From positions 186,001-250,000 of the forward strand of contig CP000782.1 in assembly GCA_000017645.1 (NCBI GenBank): 64,000 nt of DNA, read 5' to 3'. A program made the translations under genes and the position numbers. The DNA comes from Xanthobacter autotrophicus Py2. GTDB taxonomy: Bacteria > Pseudomonadota > Alphaproteobacteria > Rhizobiales > Xanthobacteraceae. This document shows, piece by piece, positions 17,386 to 26,283 of the stretch; the stretch's first letter is position 1, and every line of letters starts with the position of its first letter. The notes beneath the pieces are model-generated. The model was not told the DNA's origin and did no database searches. It saw only the letters and a list, made by a program, of their open reading frames with translations.

Positions 17386-18780
17386 GTGGACATTGTAATC
17401 GCAGCTCTAAGCATTACGATTCAGGAGCGCAGATCAGCGGATGGCGTTGATGCCCATGTCCCGATGATCCTCCAGGACGGGGCGCTATACGATCCTGCTC
17501 TGGATCGCTTTTTTCGCGATCTTCCTCTCAACGGCGTTCGCTCACGCCATTCCCTTCGTGCCTATGGCTACGATGTTTTGGTCTGGGCTCGTTTTCTTTC
17601 GGAAGCCTGCGCCAAGACGATATGGCAAGCCGACCGGCATGACGTCCTTGCCTATCATCGCGTCCGCCGCCGCGCCGACGCGGGACAACGCATTTCCGCT
17701 GCGTCCTGGAATCGCGCCGTTGCCTGTCTCGATCGGCTATATCGCTGGGGTGTGCAGGAAGGACTGATTGCAGAAGCACCCTTCACGCATCGCTCGGTCT
17801 GGAGGCAGGGGTACGCTGGGCGCCGGTCGCAGGTGGCAGCGCGGAACGATGCCTATGAACCTGCCGCGCGTCGAGCGGACGTCAGTTTCGTCACGCTCGA
17901 GGACTATCGGCGCTTTCGGGATGTCGGCCTCAAGGCGCTTTTGCCTGACGGCCGCACACGCCCCGGCGCCCGCGATCGCAACGGTATCCGCAATGCGTTG
18001 TTCGCCGATCTCCTCGTGACCACAGGGCTTCGGCTGGAAGAAGCATCATCCCTCTTCACCTCCGATCTCGTTTTCGCCGATCAGCGTCCGGGCCGTCAGG
18101 TCTGGCTGGACCTGCCGGATGCCCAGACCAAGGGCGATCGCGGTCGCCAGATCCTCGTTCCCGCTCGACTGCTCGAACAGGTGCGCGCCTATGTCGATGT
18201 CGAGCGTGCTCATGCCATCACGAAGTTTCAGCAGCGGTCAGGATGGCAGTCGATCGACCGTCCGATCTTCGTTCATCGCGAGCGGCACGCGGCCCGGCTG
18301 CGACTGCTGGACGGTGGGGATATCGCTCTCGATCTGCTCGACCCCGAGGAACGTTGCCGGATTATTGTCTGCGACAGCGACGGCACGCCGAGCGAACCGG
18401 CGGCATTGTGGCTTTCGGAGGTCGGCATGCCGGTGCAGCCGAACTCGTGGGAAGTCATTTTCGCCCGCGCCTCCAGCCGGTGCCGGTCCTTCGGGTTAGA
18501 TATCAACATCAGCCCGCACCAGCTCCGCCACACCTTTGCCGTTCACATGCTGGCGATGCTCATTCAGCACCGTATCCGTGACGCTGCGCTTCCTGCCGGC
18601 TCGATGGAAGGATACCGGCAGATGCTCGGTGATCCTCTCCAGCAGGTGCAACGGCTTCTCGGCCATGCCAGCCTGACAACGACCTATATTTACCTCGACC
18701 ACATAGCGACGCGCGCCGATACCGTCGATGCGGCTGTCGAGGAACTCCTTGGGCTGCTCCCTTCTGAGGCCACGCTATGA
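17386..18780 (+). CDS. ritA: RIT tyrosine recombinase A
   Basis: The 464-residue product has an N-terminal SAM-like core-binding region (SRHSLRAYGYDVLVWARFLS) and a C-terminal catalytic domain. Catalytic residues are visible: Arg in TTGLRLEEASSL, HxxR in SPHQLRHTFAVHML, His in LLGHASLTTTYIY and the nucleophile Tyr in that same block. The GTG at 17386 gives the full N-terminus. An in-frame ATG at 17464 is possible. It overlaps ritB by ATGA. The three recombinases probably act together in excision and insertion of the element. Confidence 0.9.
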   Translation: MDIVIAALSITIQERRSADGVDAHVPMILQDGALYDPALDRFFRDLPLNGVRSRHSLRAYGYDVLVWARFLSEACAKTIWQADRHDVLAYHRVRRRADAGQRISAASWNRAVACLDRLYRWGVQEGLIAEAPFTHRSVWRQGYAGRRSQVAARNDAYEPAARRADVSFVTLEDYRRFRDVGLKALLPDGRTRPGARDRNGIRNALFADLLVTTGLRLEEASSLFTSDLVFADQRPGRQVWLDLPDAQTKGDRGRQILVPARLLEQVRAYVDVERAHAITKFQQRSGWQSIDRPIFVHRERHAARLRLLDGGDIALDLLDPEERCRIIVCDSDGTPSEPAALWLSEVGMPVQPNSWEVIFARASSRCRSFGLDINISPHQLRHTFAVHMLAMLIQHRIRDAALPAGSMEGYRQMLGDPLQQVQRLLGHASLTTTYIYLDHIATRADTVDAAVEELLGLLPSEATL

Positions 18781-20564
18781 GGAGGCGTCCGCGCAAGGGA
18801 ACCTCGGTGCGCTTTGCGCCCGCCGATGGCGCAGTTCCCCCGCACGCCGGTGATCCGGTGCTCGGTCTGCGCTTCAACATCGAGGCGCGCTATGGCGGAA
18901 CCGTCGAGGTTGATCTTGTCGGCGAGCGTCCGCGAGCCATCGCCGTTGCTTTCGCAGGTGCCCTCCGGCGGCAGTCCGAGCTTGGCGGATCGCTCGGCGC
19001 ACGCACCACCATCAAGCAGCATCTGCAGGCTTATCTCCGGTTTTTTTCATATCTGCGCGAGCACTCCGCGGCCAAGACGATCACCGATCTGCGCGTAGCC
19101 GATATCGATGGGTATGAGCATTTCCTCGAAGCCGGCGGGTTGACCCCGATCCACCGGCACACTGTTCTCGCCAAAGCCATCCTCGCTCTGCGCTCGATCG
19201 ACGCCGACCAGCCTGGCCTTCTGGATGAAGGGGTTCGTCATCGGTTGAGCTACACCAGCGCACAATCGGCCGGACGATCCCGACCGCGTGACGCCTATAG
19301 CCCATTTGTCGCGCGGCAGCTTCGGGACGCTGCCCGTGGCGATATCGCCAGGATATTCCGGCGGATCGGGAAGCCGCTCGATGAAGACGACAACTATCCC
19401 AACCTTCGCAGAGTGACCGATGAGGCTAATGCCCGGATCGTCGCCTCCGGCAGGCTCAGCAGTGGGGACCGCGCGTTCAAGAGCCTCTATTTCATGAGGC
19501 TGCGGCGCGGTCTTCCAGTCTCGAACCTGGCTGAGGATCTGCACGCATGTTTCCATCTGCGAGCAATGGATATTCCGCCTCTACTGACCTTCATGTCACT
19601 GGAGACCGGCCTTGAGATCGAGTGCTGCAAAGCGTTGACGATCGACTGCCTTCAGAACCCCGGACCCGGCACGATCGAGATCGCCTATGTGAAGCGCCGT
19701 GCCCGCGGCGCTGAGCACAAACGCATTCGCGTCCGTGACGGCGGGATCGGAACACCGGGCGGTCTGATCCGTAAGCTGATCGAGGCAACGGCATTCACAC
19801 GGCAGTTCGTGCCGAGCGAGAACCTTTGGCTCTATTACTACACCGGGCGGAAGCAGCTTCGCGCAGGTCTGGAGCATCAGCAGGAACTCGTAGCCAGATG
19901 GATAAAGGGGCATGATCTCGTTGATGACGATGGTGAGCCGCTCCGCCTCGTTCTTTCCCGTTTGCGCAAGACCCACAAGGCGCTCTGGTATCTGAAGACC
20001 GAGGGCCACATGGCCCGTTTCGCTATCGGCCATACGCCAGAGATCGCCGCTCGCCACTACGCGGATATCCCTTCGCTGCGGCCGCTGCACGAAGCCACCA
20101 TTGCCGACGCATTTTCGGAGGTCGTGACAGCGGCCGCCCCGATTATTCTGGCACCTGCTGATGAAGAGTCCTGGCGGCAATGCGATGCAGCGCCTGAAGA
20201 GCATGAGGAACGCGACAGTATCCTGCGTGGCGAGCAGGACGTTTGGCTGGCGGCATGCTCTGGTTTTGATCGTAGTCCCTTCGGGGCGCCGGGGGCACCT
20301 TGCCCGCAACCGTTCTGGGGCTGTCTGGAGTGCCGCAATGCGGTCATCACCGCGCGCAAGCTGCCAGCGATCATCGCGTTCCAGCAGTTTATCGAGGAGC
20401 AACGGGCCAGTCTTTCCGCCTCAGACTGGGCGATGAAGTTTGGCCGCGCCCATGCTCGCATTGCCGGGCAGGTTCTGCCGGCATTTCCCGAGAGCATGGT
20501 TGCCGCAGCCCGCCGTGAGGCGGAAGTGCATGCGCTTTATCTGCCGCCGGAGGCCCGGCAATGA
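18777..20564 (+). CDS. ritB: RIT tyrosine recombinase B
   Basis: This 595-residue member of the trio has a core-binding region (TIKQHLQAYLRFFSYLREHS) and a divergent catalytic domain. LETGLEIECC replaces the usual Arg-bearing motif, LRKTHKALWYL stands at the second box and AIGHTPEIAARHYADI supplies His and Tyr. The weak first box suggests that this subunit may be structural or depend on partners. A Cys cluster (CPQPFWGCLECRNAV) near the C-terminus looks zinc-binding. Its ends overlap ritA and ritC by ATGA. Confidence 0.85.
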   Translation: MRRRPRKGTSVRFAPADGAVPPHAGDPVLGLRFNIEARYGGTVEVDLVGERPRAIAVAFAGALRRQSELGGSLGARTTIKQHLQAYLRFFSYLREHSAAKTITDLRVADIDGYEHFLEAGGLTPIHRHTVLAKAILALRSIDADQPGLLDEGVRHRLSYTSAQSAGRSRPRDAYSPFVARQLRDAARGDIARIFRRIGKPLDEDDNYPNLRRVTDEANARIVASGRLSSGDRAFKSLYFMRLRRGLPVSNLAEDLHACFHLRAMDIPPLLTFMSLETGLEIECCKALTIDCLQNPGPGTIEIAYVKRRARGAEHKRIRVRDGGIGTPGGLIRKLIEATAFTRQFVPSENLWLYYYTGRKQLRAGLEHQQELVARWIKGHDLVDDDGEPLRLVLSRLRKTHKALWYLKTEGHMARFAIGHTPEIAARHYADIPSLRPLHEATIADAFSEVVTAAAPIILAPADEESWRQCDAAPEEHEERDSILRGEQDVWLAACSGFDRSPFGAPGAPCPQPFWGCLECRNAVITARKLPAIIAFQQFIEEQRASLSASDWAMKFGRAHARIAGQVLPAFPESMVAAARREAEVHALYLPPEARQ

Positions 20565-22735
20565 AGGGATTGTCGCCAGCAGATTCCAACTTCCGGCAAC
20601 TCGATCAGCGCCCGGTTCTTGCAACCGCTCCGTTGAAGCCTGGGTTTGATCGGGATTCCCTCTCTCGCTACGGCGATCCAAGCTGGGATCTTGGACCGGC
20701 CGTGTTTCGTGAGAACGCCCGCCGCTGTCACGTCACCGTGCATTTCACGTCGGTCGAGGACGTGGGTGTCCGCGAGGCACTGCGCGAACTTCTCTATGCC
20801 CGGCTCAACGTCGATCTGCCCGGTCACCGCAAGATACTTCCTCCAGGAAGCGTCCGGCAGATGTTCAACCGCGCGCGGCGCTTCTTCGATTTCGTGCGCG
20901 ATGAACTTGGCGTTGTCGATCTACACCGGGTCGACCAGTCCCTTCTGGACCGATATGCCCGCCATCTCAGGGATGATCGTACCCGTCGCCCGATCATCGT
21001 CGCTCACTTGCTGGAGATCCCTTTCGACCTCCATGTCTTGCGGGATTATCTTCCCTCTGGCGGCCTGGCATTCCAACCTTGGGCCGGACGCGCACCTGCG
21101 CGCGTCGCGGGCTATCGTCACGTTCGTGAGAACCGGACGCCGCGTATTCCTGAACCAATCATATCCCCGCTGCTGTCCTGGTCGATCCGGTACATCACCG
21201 AGTTTGCTGCCGATATCTTCACGGCCCGCGAGGAGATGGATTGTCTCGAAGCGCATCGCGCCATGCTTATCGAGCGGGACAGCACCCTCGACCGTCATGG
21301 CCGACGGCGCGAGCAGCGCAACCGGCTTGAGGATTATTTCGCCCGGCTTCGCAGTGAAGGTCGCGGGGTTCCGATCTGGGGCACCGCCCATAATGGCACC
21401 TTTCTCCGGCACCCGGCGACGGGGGAGTTGTCGCCACCTGTCAACGCCCACCTGATTCATCTGCATATCGGCATCGACACGCAAGTCGATCCGAAGATGC
21501 ACATTCAACTCGCGGGTGGTGCTCCACGCGAGATCAGAGCTGCCGTGCTTGAACTCGGTGTCGAGACCGGCGGTATGGATACGCTGATCGCCATTCTGCC
21601 CGAGACCGGTAAGCCCTGGCGGCCTCGTTTCGACGCCAAGACTCTCGCGGCGGAAGAGCGCATGCTGCAATCGGCGGCCTATATCGTCTGCGCCTATCTG
21701 ACCGGCATGCGGGACTGCGAAGTCCAGGCGATGCAGCGTGGGTGTCTTTCCCTGGCGCGCAGCGAAGACGGCATGATCATGCGCCACCGCGTGCGATCCG
21801 TCGCTTATAAAGGCAAGTCCGCCCGGGGTGAGCCTGCCGAGTGGGTCACCATCGAACCTGTCGCCAGAGCTGTCGAGGTTCTGGAACGCCTGTCGTTCCG
21901 AGCCGCATCCGCCCGTGGGCTGCCAACACTCTGGCCGGTACTCGCTGCCAAAACGGTTTGCAAGGACCACCTCTCCGCCGAGATCGTCCGTCAACTCAAT
22001 CACTTCCGCGACCACCTCAACGACCTGTTCGGCACCCCGGACACGCCGGCGGTCCCTAATGGGCCTGGTGATCAGCCTTGGCGGATCACGACACGCCAGT
22101 TCAGGCGCACGATTGCATGGCACATCGCCAACCGTCCGTTCGGCACCATCGCCGGCATGATCCAGTACAAGCATGCCTCCGTCGCGGCGTTCGAAGGTTA
22201 TGCCGGCTCCAGCCGATCCGGCTTTCGGGCCGAAGTCGAGAGCCAGCGTAGTCTCGGCCAGCTCGATGACCTGTTGATCTATTTCGACGAGCGGCAGGCC
22301 GGGGCCAAGCTGTCCGGGCCTGCGGCGGCACGTATCGCGAAGACGCTCGACAGCGTATCGGACCATCTCGGACCGCTTCCGGCCATGATCGCTGATCGTG
22401 CCCGACTGCGAACCATGCTCGCGAGCCTCGCACGGACCTTGCATGTCGGCGTGCTGGCCGATTGCTTCTTCGATCCCGGCACGGCCGTCTGCCTGAAGCA
22501 GGCCACCGGAGCCAAAGGTCCGCTGACCGCACTCTGCCAGCCGACCCTCTGCCCAAATGCCTGCATCACCTCCATGCACCGGCCAGCATGGGCGCGGTCC
22601 GCGCAGGAGGCCGCAGACCTGTTGAAGGAGAAGCGGCTGTCCACGCTTCAACGAAGCATCCTTCAGCAGAATCTTGATCGAGCGAAGACGGTCCTCGACA
22701 GCATAGACAGGGACCAGTCCGCGCCCGGCTCCTGA
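20561..22735 (+). CDS. ritC: RIT tyrosine recombinase C
   Basis: The 724-residue third recombinase has a core-binding region (RQMFNRARRFFDFVRDELGV) and a catalytic domain with LTGMRDCEVQAMQRGCL (Arg box), TRQFRRTIAWHIANRP (with R and H) and IQYKHASVAAFEGYAG (His and Tyr). A C-terminal Cys-rich segment (LCQPTLCPNACITSMHRPAW) is followed by a long helix. The size order A<B<C and the two ATGA overlaps match known RIT operons. Stop is 5 bp before GC-rich non-coding sequence (22740-23053) that leads ardC2. Confidence 0.88.
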   Translation: MKGLSPADSNFRQLDQRPVLATAPLKPGFDRDSLSRYGDPSWDLGPAVFRENARRCHVTVHFTSVEDVGVREALRELLYARLNVDLPGHRKILPPGSVRQMFNRARRFFDFVRDELGVVDLHRVDQSLLDRYARHLRDDRTRRPIIVAHLLEIPFDLHVLRDYLPSGGLAFQPWAGRAPARVAGYRHVRENRTPRIPEPIISPLLSWSIRYITEFAADIFTAREEMDCLEAHRAMLIERDSTLDRHGRRREQRNRLEDYFARLRSEGRGVPIWGTAHNGTFLRHPATGELSPPVNAHLIHLHIGIDTQVDPKMHIQLAGGAPREIRAAVLELGVETGGMDTLIAILPETGKPWRPRFDAKTLAAEERMLQSAAYIVCAYLTGMRDCEVQAMQRGCLSLARSEDGMIMRHRVRSVAYKGKSARGEPAEWVTIEPVARAVEVLERLSFRAASARGLPTLWPVLAAKTVCKDHLSAEIVRQLNHFRDHLNDLFGTPDTPAVPNGPGDQPWRITTRQFRRTIAWHIANRPFGTIAGMIQYKHASVAAFEGYAGSSRSGFRAEVESQRSLGQLDDLLIYFDERQAGAKLSGPAAARIAKTLDSVSDHLGPLPAMIADRARLRTMLASLARTLHVGVLADCFFDPGTAVCLKQATGAKGPLTALCQPTLCPNACITSMHRPAWARSAQEAADLLKEKRLSTLQRSILQQNLDRAKTVLDSIDRDQSAPGS

Positions 22736-23053
22736 GGGGATCTGGGTGCTCCTTCGCCGGTGGCCCGCCCGGCGTGCTCGGAGCGCGCGATGCCCGACGC
22801 ATCCGCGCAACGGCTGACGCCGTCCTCCGCTCGCGCTTCGGCTCTGCGAGTGCGCGGCCGCGCCTGAGACATCGCAATCCGCTGCTCCGACGCCGGGACA
22901 GGCCCCGGCGGAGAAGGAGCAACAATCATGACAAGACAAAAAATCAGGAACAGCCGCCCGAACGGGCGGCAGGAGAGGAAGAGGACGGCCGGAGTCGGGC
23001 GGTCGGTTGAAGGGGCGAGAGAGGCTCGCGCCGCCGGCTGCGGAGATTCCACA

Positions 23054-23956
23054 ATGAGGAATACCTCGTCATCCGTCCAGCGCGCCGACGTCTATTCCCG
23101 CGTCACCGCAGAGATCATCGCCGCCATCGAACAAGGTGCTGGCGAATGGCGTGCGCCCTGGTTCCACAACGGGTCCAGCATCGCGCGCCCGACCAACATC
23201 TCCTCTGGCAAGCGCTATCGCGGCATAAACACGCTGGCGCTCTGGGCCGCGGGCTTCGCCGCCGGATATGGCGATGGCCTCTGGGGCACCTACAAGCAAT
23301 GGCAGGATGCCGGTGCGCAGGTGCGGGAGGGAGAGCGCTCCACCACAGTGGTGTTGTGGCGGGAGATTCAAGCTTCCCGGCAGGCCGACAAAGATGACGA
23401 TGATGACGACCATCGCCGGATGTTCGCCCGCGCATTTTCTGTCTTCAACATAGCGCAGGTGGACGGGTACGAGCGCCCGGCGACTCCTGTGCTACCAGAG
23501 GGCGAACGTCTCGCTCATGCGGAAGCATTCATCGCAAACCTGGGCGTCAAGACTGAGTTCGGCGGGTCGGAAGCCTATTACCGTCCATCGGCCGACACCG
23601 TGTTCATGCCGCCGTTTACCTCCTTCCGCGACGCCGCATCATTCTACGGTGTGTGGCTGCACGAGAACGGCCATGCCAGTGGCGCAAAGCACAGGCTCGA
23701 CCGCGATCTTTCCGGCCGCTTCGGATCGGCGGCCTATGCCGCCGAAGAATGCTGCGTGGAAATTCTCAGCGGGCTCGTGCTGGCTGATCTGGGAATCGCA
23801 CACCATCCGCGCCCCGACCACGCCGCCTATGTTGCCTCGTGGCTCAAGGTCCTGAAGGACGATCCCAAGGCCATCTTCACGGCCGCCAGCAAGGCGCAGC
23901 AGGCAGCCGACTGGATGCACGCCCAGCAGCCCCAGGCAGAGGAGATGGCAGCATGA
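23054..23956 (+). CDS. ardC: ArdC-type antirestriction protein (ardC2), complete
   Basis: The 300-residue product has both ArdC parts: the N-terminal ssDNA-binding domain (RADVYSRVTAEIIAAIEQGA, KRYRGINTLALWAAG, WGTYKQWQDAGAQVREGE) and the metallopeptidase domain with HENGH (LHENGHASGAKHRLDRDL), AAYAAEECCVEILSG and the C-terminal WLKVLKDDPKAIFTAASKAQ. It protects incoming single-stranded DNA from restriction (family knowledge). The ATG at 23054 fits family N-termini. An upstream in-frame ATG at 22928 with a good AAGGAG would add 42 Arg-rich residues and might mark a short leader peptide. It differs clearly from ardC1, so it is not a recent copy. Confidence 0.88.
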   Translation: MRNTSSSVQRADVYSRVTAEIIAAIEQGAGEWRAPWFHNGSSIARPTNISSGKRYRGINTLALWAAGFAAGYGDGLWGTYKQWQDAGAQVREGERSTTVVLWREIQASRQADKDDDDDDHRRMFARAFSVFNIAQVDGYERPATPVLPEGERLAHAEAFIANLGVKTEFGGSEAYYRPSADTVFMPPFTSFRDAASFYGVWLHENGHASGAKHRLDRDLSGRFGSAAYAAEECCVEILSGLVLADLGIAHHPRPDHAAYVASWLKVLKDDPKAIFTAASKAQQAADWMHAQQPQAEEMAA

Positions 23957-24009
23957 CTAGGTCCGTCTTGACTGCGGAAAAATTTCAGATTGGGGCTGGA
24001 CTGTCAGGA

Positions 24010-24225
24010 TATATCGCCGAAATCGGCTCGGCGCTCCTCTGCGCCGATCTCGGCATCGTCCCGGAGCTGGAGCCCAGACCCGACCACGCTGCCTATCTGG
24101 GAAGCTGGCTTAGCGTCCTTTCCAACGACAAGCGGGCGATCTTCGCGGCCGCCGCCCATGCGCAGCGTGCCGTCGCCTATCTGCACGGCCTGCAGCCACA
24201 GGCCGAGACGGTGAAGGCGGCGTGA
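24010..24225 (+). pseudogene. ArdC C-terminal fragment (remainder of ardC1)
   Basis: The frame reads IAEIGSALLCADLGIVPELE, PRPDHAAYLGSWLSVLSNDK and RAIFAAAAHAQRAVAYLHGL. This is the conserved ArdC C-terminus, and it continues exactly where ardC1 broke off (EELVA, then EIGSALL). An ATG at 23953, overlapping the ardC2 stop, opens the same frame but adds 19 unrelated residues. Two-part ardC1 thus flanks the recombinase trio and ardC2. It overlaps the next remnant by GTGATG. Confidence 0.8.
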
Positions 24226-24478
24226 TGTTCCGCGCACCAACCGTCGAAGGGGATGGCTATGCGCCATCCCCCATCCGGCTCCGCGTGCTCAGCCTCGGGG
24301 CCGGTGTCCAATCCACGACCCTGGCGCTGATGTCCGCACCAGCCTGCGCGGGATTCGCGGGGAGGTCTATCTCCATCGCTCCGCCGTTCCGCTCGACGAG
24401 GCCGATCTGTCGATCGAAGCCGATCACGGCCAGCTCGATCTTTGGCCCAACGAATGTGAGGGCATGTGTGGTGTCTGA
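24225..24478 (+). pseudogene. PAPS-reductase-like (adenine nucleotide alpha-hydrolase fold) remnant
   Basis: The first 24 codons after IRL (RVLSLGAGVQSTTLALMSA) are the PP-loop start of the phage- and plasmid-borne PAPS reductase-like family. In another frame, the last ~45 codons (GEVYLHRSAVPLDEADLSIE, then WPNECEGMCGV) are its usual C-terminus. The middle ~200 codons are missing, so this is an internal deletion. The 710 bp that follow (24479-25188) hold no gene, only leader structures. Confidence 0.75.
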
Positions 24479-24935
24479 CGCTGGCGCGGCCGTCCGGGGT
24501 GAAAGGTTGAAGGCCCGCCTTGTGGTCGCCCTCGATGGGGCTCGCCGCCCGGCGGCGCCGGATCGCTGGTCCTGCTGCCCCCCACCTTCGAGCTGTGACG
24601 ACGGTCGCTCGAGGAGTCGGACGTTGTGCTTGATAGGGACGCCGCGCGACCTCCTGGCGCGAACTTCCCGGACCCTATCCTGCCATATCGGTTGCGAGAG
24701 GAAGCACGGATGTCGGGTTGGCCTCGTGGGGAGGTTTATCGCGCTGGCGCGAGGGGCCTTGTCGTCGGCGAGGGCGTGAGCGGGCGCGGGCCGTCGCCGG
24801 AGCTGAACGGCCAAGGCAAACGCGTGCCTTCATTCCGGTTGTCTTCGCGACGGGCACACCCACCTGCGTCCTCGATGTAGCTGGTCTGACCGAAGGCCGA
24901 TCTCGCTTCGCTCGTCTCGCTCTTATCCCCGCAAC

Positions 24936-25104
24936 GGCCGGGAGCGGCTTTCTTCCCCTGCCGGGACCACCCCATTGCGCAAGCGCAACGGGGACCCCGG
25001 ATCGCCGCCATTCCTCGCGCGACAAGAAAGCCGCTCCCTGCCGCCCTCCACTGCGTTCCAGCCCAACGAGCCACCCCATTGCGCGAGCGCAACGGGGACC
25101 CCGG
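24936..25104 (+). promoter_or_regulatory. Structured leader of the DUF736 gene with tandem 34-bp hairpin units (motif C)
   Basis: A 34-bp unit occurs twice (24967-25000 and 25071-25104) with one difference. Each is a hairpin, CCCC-ATTGCG ... CGCAAC-GGGG, followed by ACCCCGG. Around the first copy, 24936-24954 pairs with 25024-25042 at 18 of 19 positions. The block ends 84 bp before the DUF736 start. The layout of outer stem enclosing a hairpin flanked by GG..CC.CC motifs recalls the leaders at 25887 and 30067. Confidence 0.55.
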
Positions 25105-25188
25105 GGGTGCGGGTCGATCGCCTCCGGTCTGTCGACCGCCATCGAGGTCGCGGTGGGCGCGGCCCGAGAAAACCAAGGGAATGAGACA

Positions 25189-25503
25189 ATGGCGACCATC
25201 GGCACCTTCACCACCACCACCAACGGGTTCGTTGGCTCCATCCGGACGCTCTCCCTCAACGTCAAGGCCAAGCTGGTCCGCGTCGAGAATCCGTCCGACA
25301 AGGGCCCCCACTTCCGCATCTTCGCCGGCGCGAATGTCGAGCTCGGCGCGGCCTGGCAGAAGACTGCCCGGGACACGGACCGCGACTACCTCTCCGTCAA
25401 GCTCGACGACCCTTCGTTCCCGGCCCCGATCTACGCCACCCTGATCGAGGTGGAAGGCGAGGAAGGCCTCCAGCTGATCTGGTCCCGGCCGAACCGGGAC
25501 TGA
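25189..25503 (+). CDS. DUF736 domain protein
   Basis: The 104-residue product is a clear DUF736 member: [80 protein letters not shown]. The small beta-rich protein is widespread on alphaproteobacterial plasmids and conjugative elements. Its role is unknown, though the fold resembles small single-strand-DNA-binding or regulatory proteins. It stands alone with its own long leader and terminator, which suggests independent and perhaps high expression. Confidence 0.9.
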   Translation: MATIGTFTTTTNGFVGSIRTLSLNVKAKLVRVENPSDKGPHFRIFAGANVELGAAWQKTARDTDRDYLSVKLDDPSFPAPIYATLIEVEGEEGLQLIWSRPNRD

Positions 25504-25515
25504 GCCTCCGACCAG

Positions 25516-25552
25516 AGGGCCCCGCCTTGCGGCGGGGCCTTCAGCCTTTTTG
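25516..25552 (+). terminator. Intrinsic terminator after DUF736
   Basis: A perfect 9-bp stem (GGCCCCGCC / GGCGGGGCC) with loop TTGC is followed by TTCAGCCTTTTT. It lies 15 bp after the stop codon. Confidence 0.8.
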
Positions 25553-25583
25553 GTAGCGAACGGCCGCAGCCAGGAGGACACAC

Positions 25584-25988
25584 ATGACCATCACCACAAA
25601 TCTCACAGGCGCAAAGGTCCACCGTAGTGACGACATCGCGGTCTGGCCTGACGGAACATGGGCCGAGATCGGCGATGTTTGGAGCGGCGAATACACCTTC
25701 ATGTCGGATGACTACGAAGTGGTTCCGATCAAGGATCACGCTCGCCTGGATGCCCTCGGCATCGCCGACGAGGTGCTCCAGCCGGCTCCCACGGTGTCCC
25801 AGCCGGAAGCAGGCATCGAACCTGCTTCCGGCTTGTCGGGTGCACAACCGGGAGCGGGGATGGCTGCTCAGATCGTCCCAGGATGCCATGGCGGCCCGAA
25901 GGCCTCAAGGACGAGCGGTTCCCCCAAAATGCTGGCGCATTTCGGCTCCCCCACTCGCCGGCTCCGGCGGTCGCTTCGCGCTCCTTGA
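25584..25988 (+). CDS. Hypothetical protein, 134 residues
   Basis: The first ~65 residues (MTITTNLTGAKVHRSDDIAV, WPDGTWAEIGDVWSGEYTFM, SDDYEVVPIKDHARLDALGI) look like a small beta-rich domain, with CAGGAGG 8 bases before the ATG. From about codon 75 the frame runs through the structured leader of the next gene and becomes low-complexity, so the real gene may have lost its original end. No family is recognised. Confidence 0.5.
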   Translation: MTITTNLTGAKVHRSDDIAVWPDGTWAEIGDVWSGEYTFMSDDYEVVPIKDHARLDALGIADEVLQPAPTVSQPEAGIEPASGLSGAQPGAGMAAQIVPGCHGGPKASRTSGSPKMLAHFGSPTRRLRRSLRAP

Positions 25989-26006
25989 TCCCTCCGGCCC
26001 GCCATG
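25887..26006 (+). promoter_or_regulatory. Structured leader RNA candidate, copy 1
   Basis: Arms 25887-25911 and 25982-26006 pair (20 of 25, CATGGCGG...CCGCCATG at the base). Inside lie, in order: GGTTCCCCC (25917-25925), hairpin AAATGC-TGGC-GCATTT (25927-25942), GGCTCCCCC (25944-25952) and hairpin CGCCGG-CT-CCGGCG (25956-25969). The leader at 30067-30197 has the same parts with the same spacing but different paired bases. Both sit 41 bp before paralogous small genes. Confidence 0.6.
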
Positions 26007-26047
26007 ACCGCCGGTGTCGTCTTTCACCAACATCAAGGAGACGACCA

Positions 26048-26212
26048 ATGTCGATCGATCAGTACATCGAGGAACTGCGCGCCGAGCTGCGGAACGCCGT
26101 CGACGCCGTGGAGCGCCGTGAGATCGAGGCCGAGCTGGAGATGGCTCTCGCGGAGCGCGAACTCATCTGGGCCGAACTGGAGGGCCTGCTCAGCGGCGAG
26201 CCTCCCTTCTAG
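26048..26212 (+). CDS. Small helical protein, 54 residues (paralog 1)
   Basis: The product MSIDQYIEELRAELRNAVDA and then ERREIEAELEMALAERELIW is an amphipathic, probably coiled-coil helix pair. It is a paralog of the 47-residue product at 30239 (shared IEELRAELRNAVDA.ER..IEAELE). AAGGAG lies 9 bases before the ATG. The conserved, structured leader and the duplication support a real gene. The function is unknown. The nearest recognisable genes are a toxin-antitoxin pair and DUF736. Confidence 0.75.
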   Translation: MSIDQYIEELRAELRNAVDAVERREIEAELEMALAERELIWAELEGLLSGEPPF

Positions 26213-26283
26213 GGAGCTTTCGCCATGTCGCGCCGTCCAGGGCGCCACGCCTGGTCGGCGACGGCGCTTCGGAGGGCTCGTCG

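Larger units (their letters stand above)
17191..24011. mobile_element. RIT-type (recombinase-in-trio) insertion splitting ardC1
   Basis: Three overlapping tyrosine-recombinase genes in one direction are the hallmark of RIT elements. The outer limits are drawn where ardC1 is interrupted. The left end, TATCTTGACAGTC (17191-17203), matches the right end in inverted orientation (23999-24011, reads TATCCTGACAGTC on the other strand) at 12 of 13 positions. The unit so defined also carries ardC2. A shorter element ending soon after 22735, with ardC2 already present, is the alternative. No target duplication is evident. Confidence 0.65.

Noticed and set aside
24967..25104. CRISPR-like repeat pair
   Set aside because: There are only two copies, 104 bp apart, each a hairpin within non-coding leader DNA, and no cas genes or further units.
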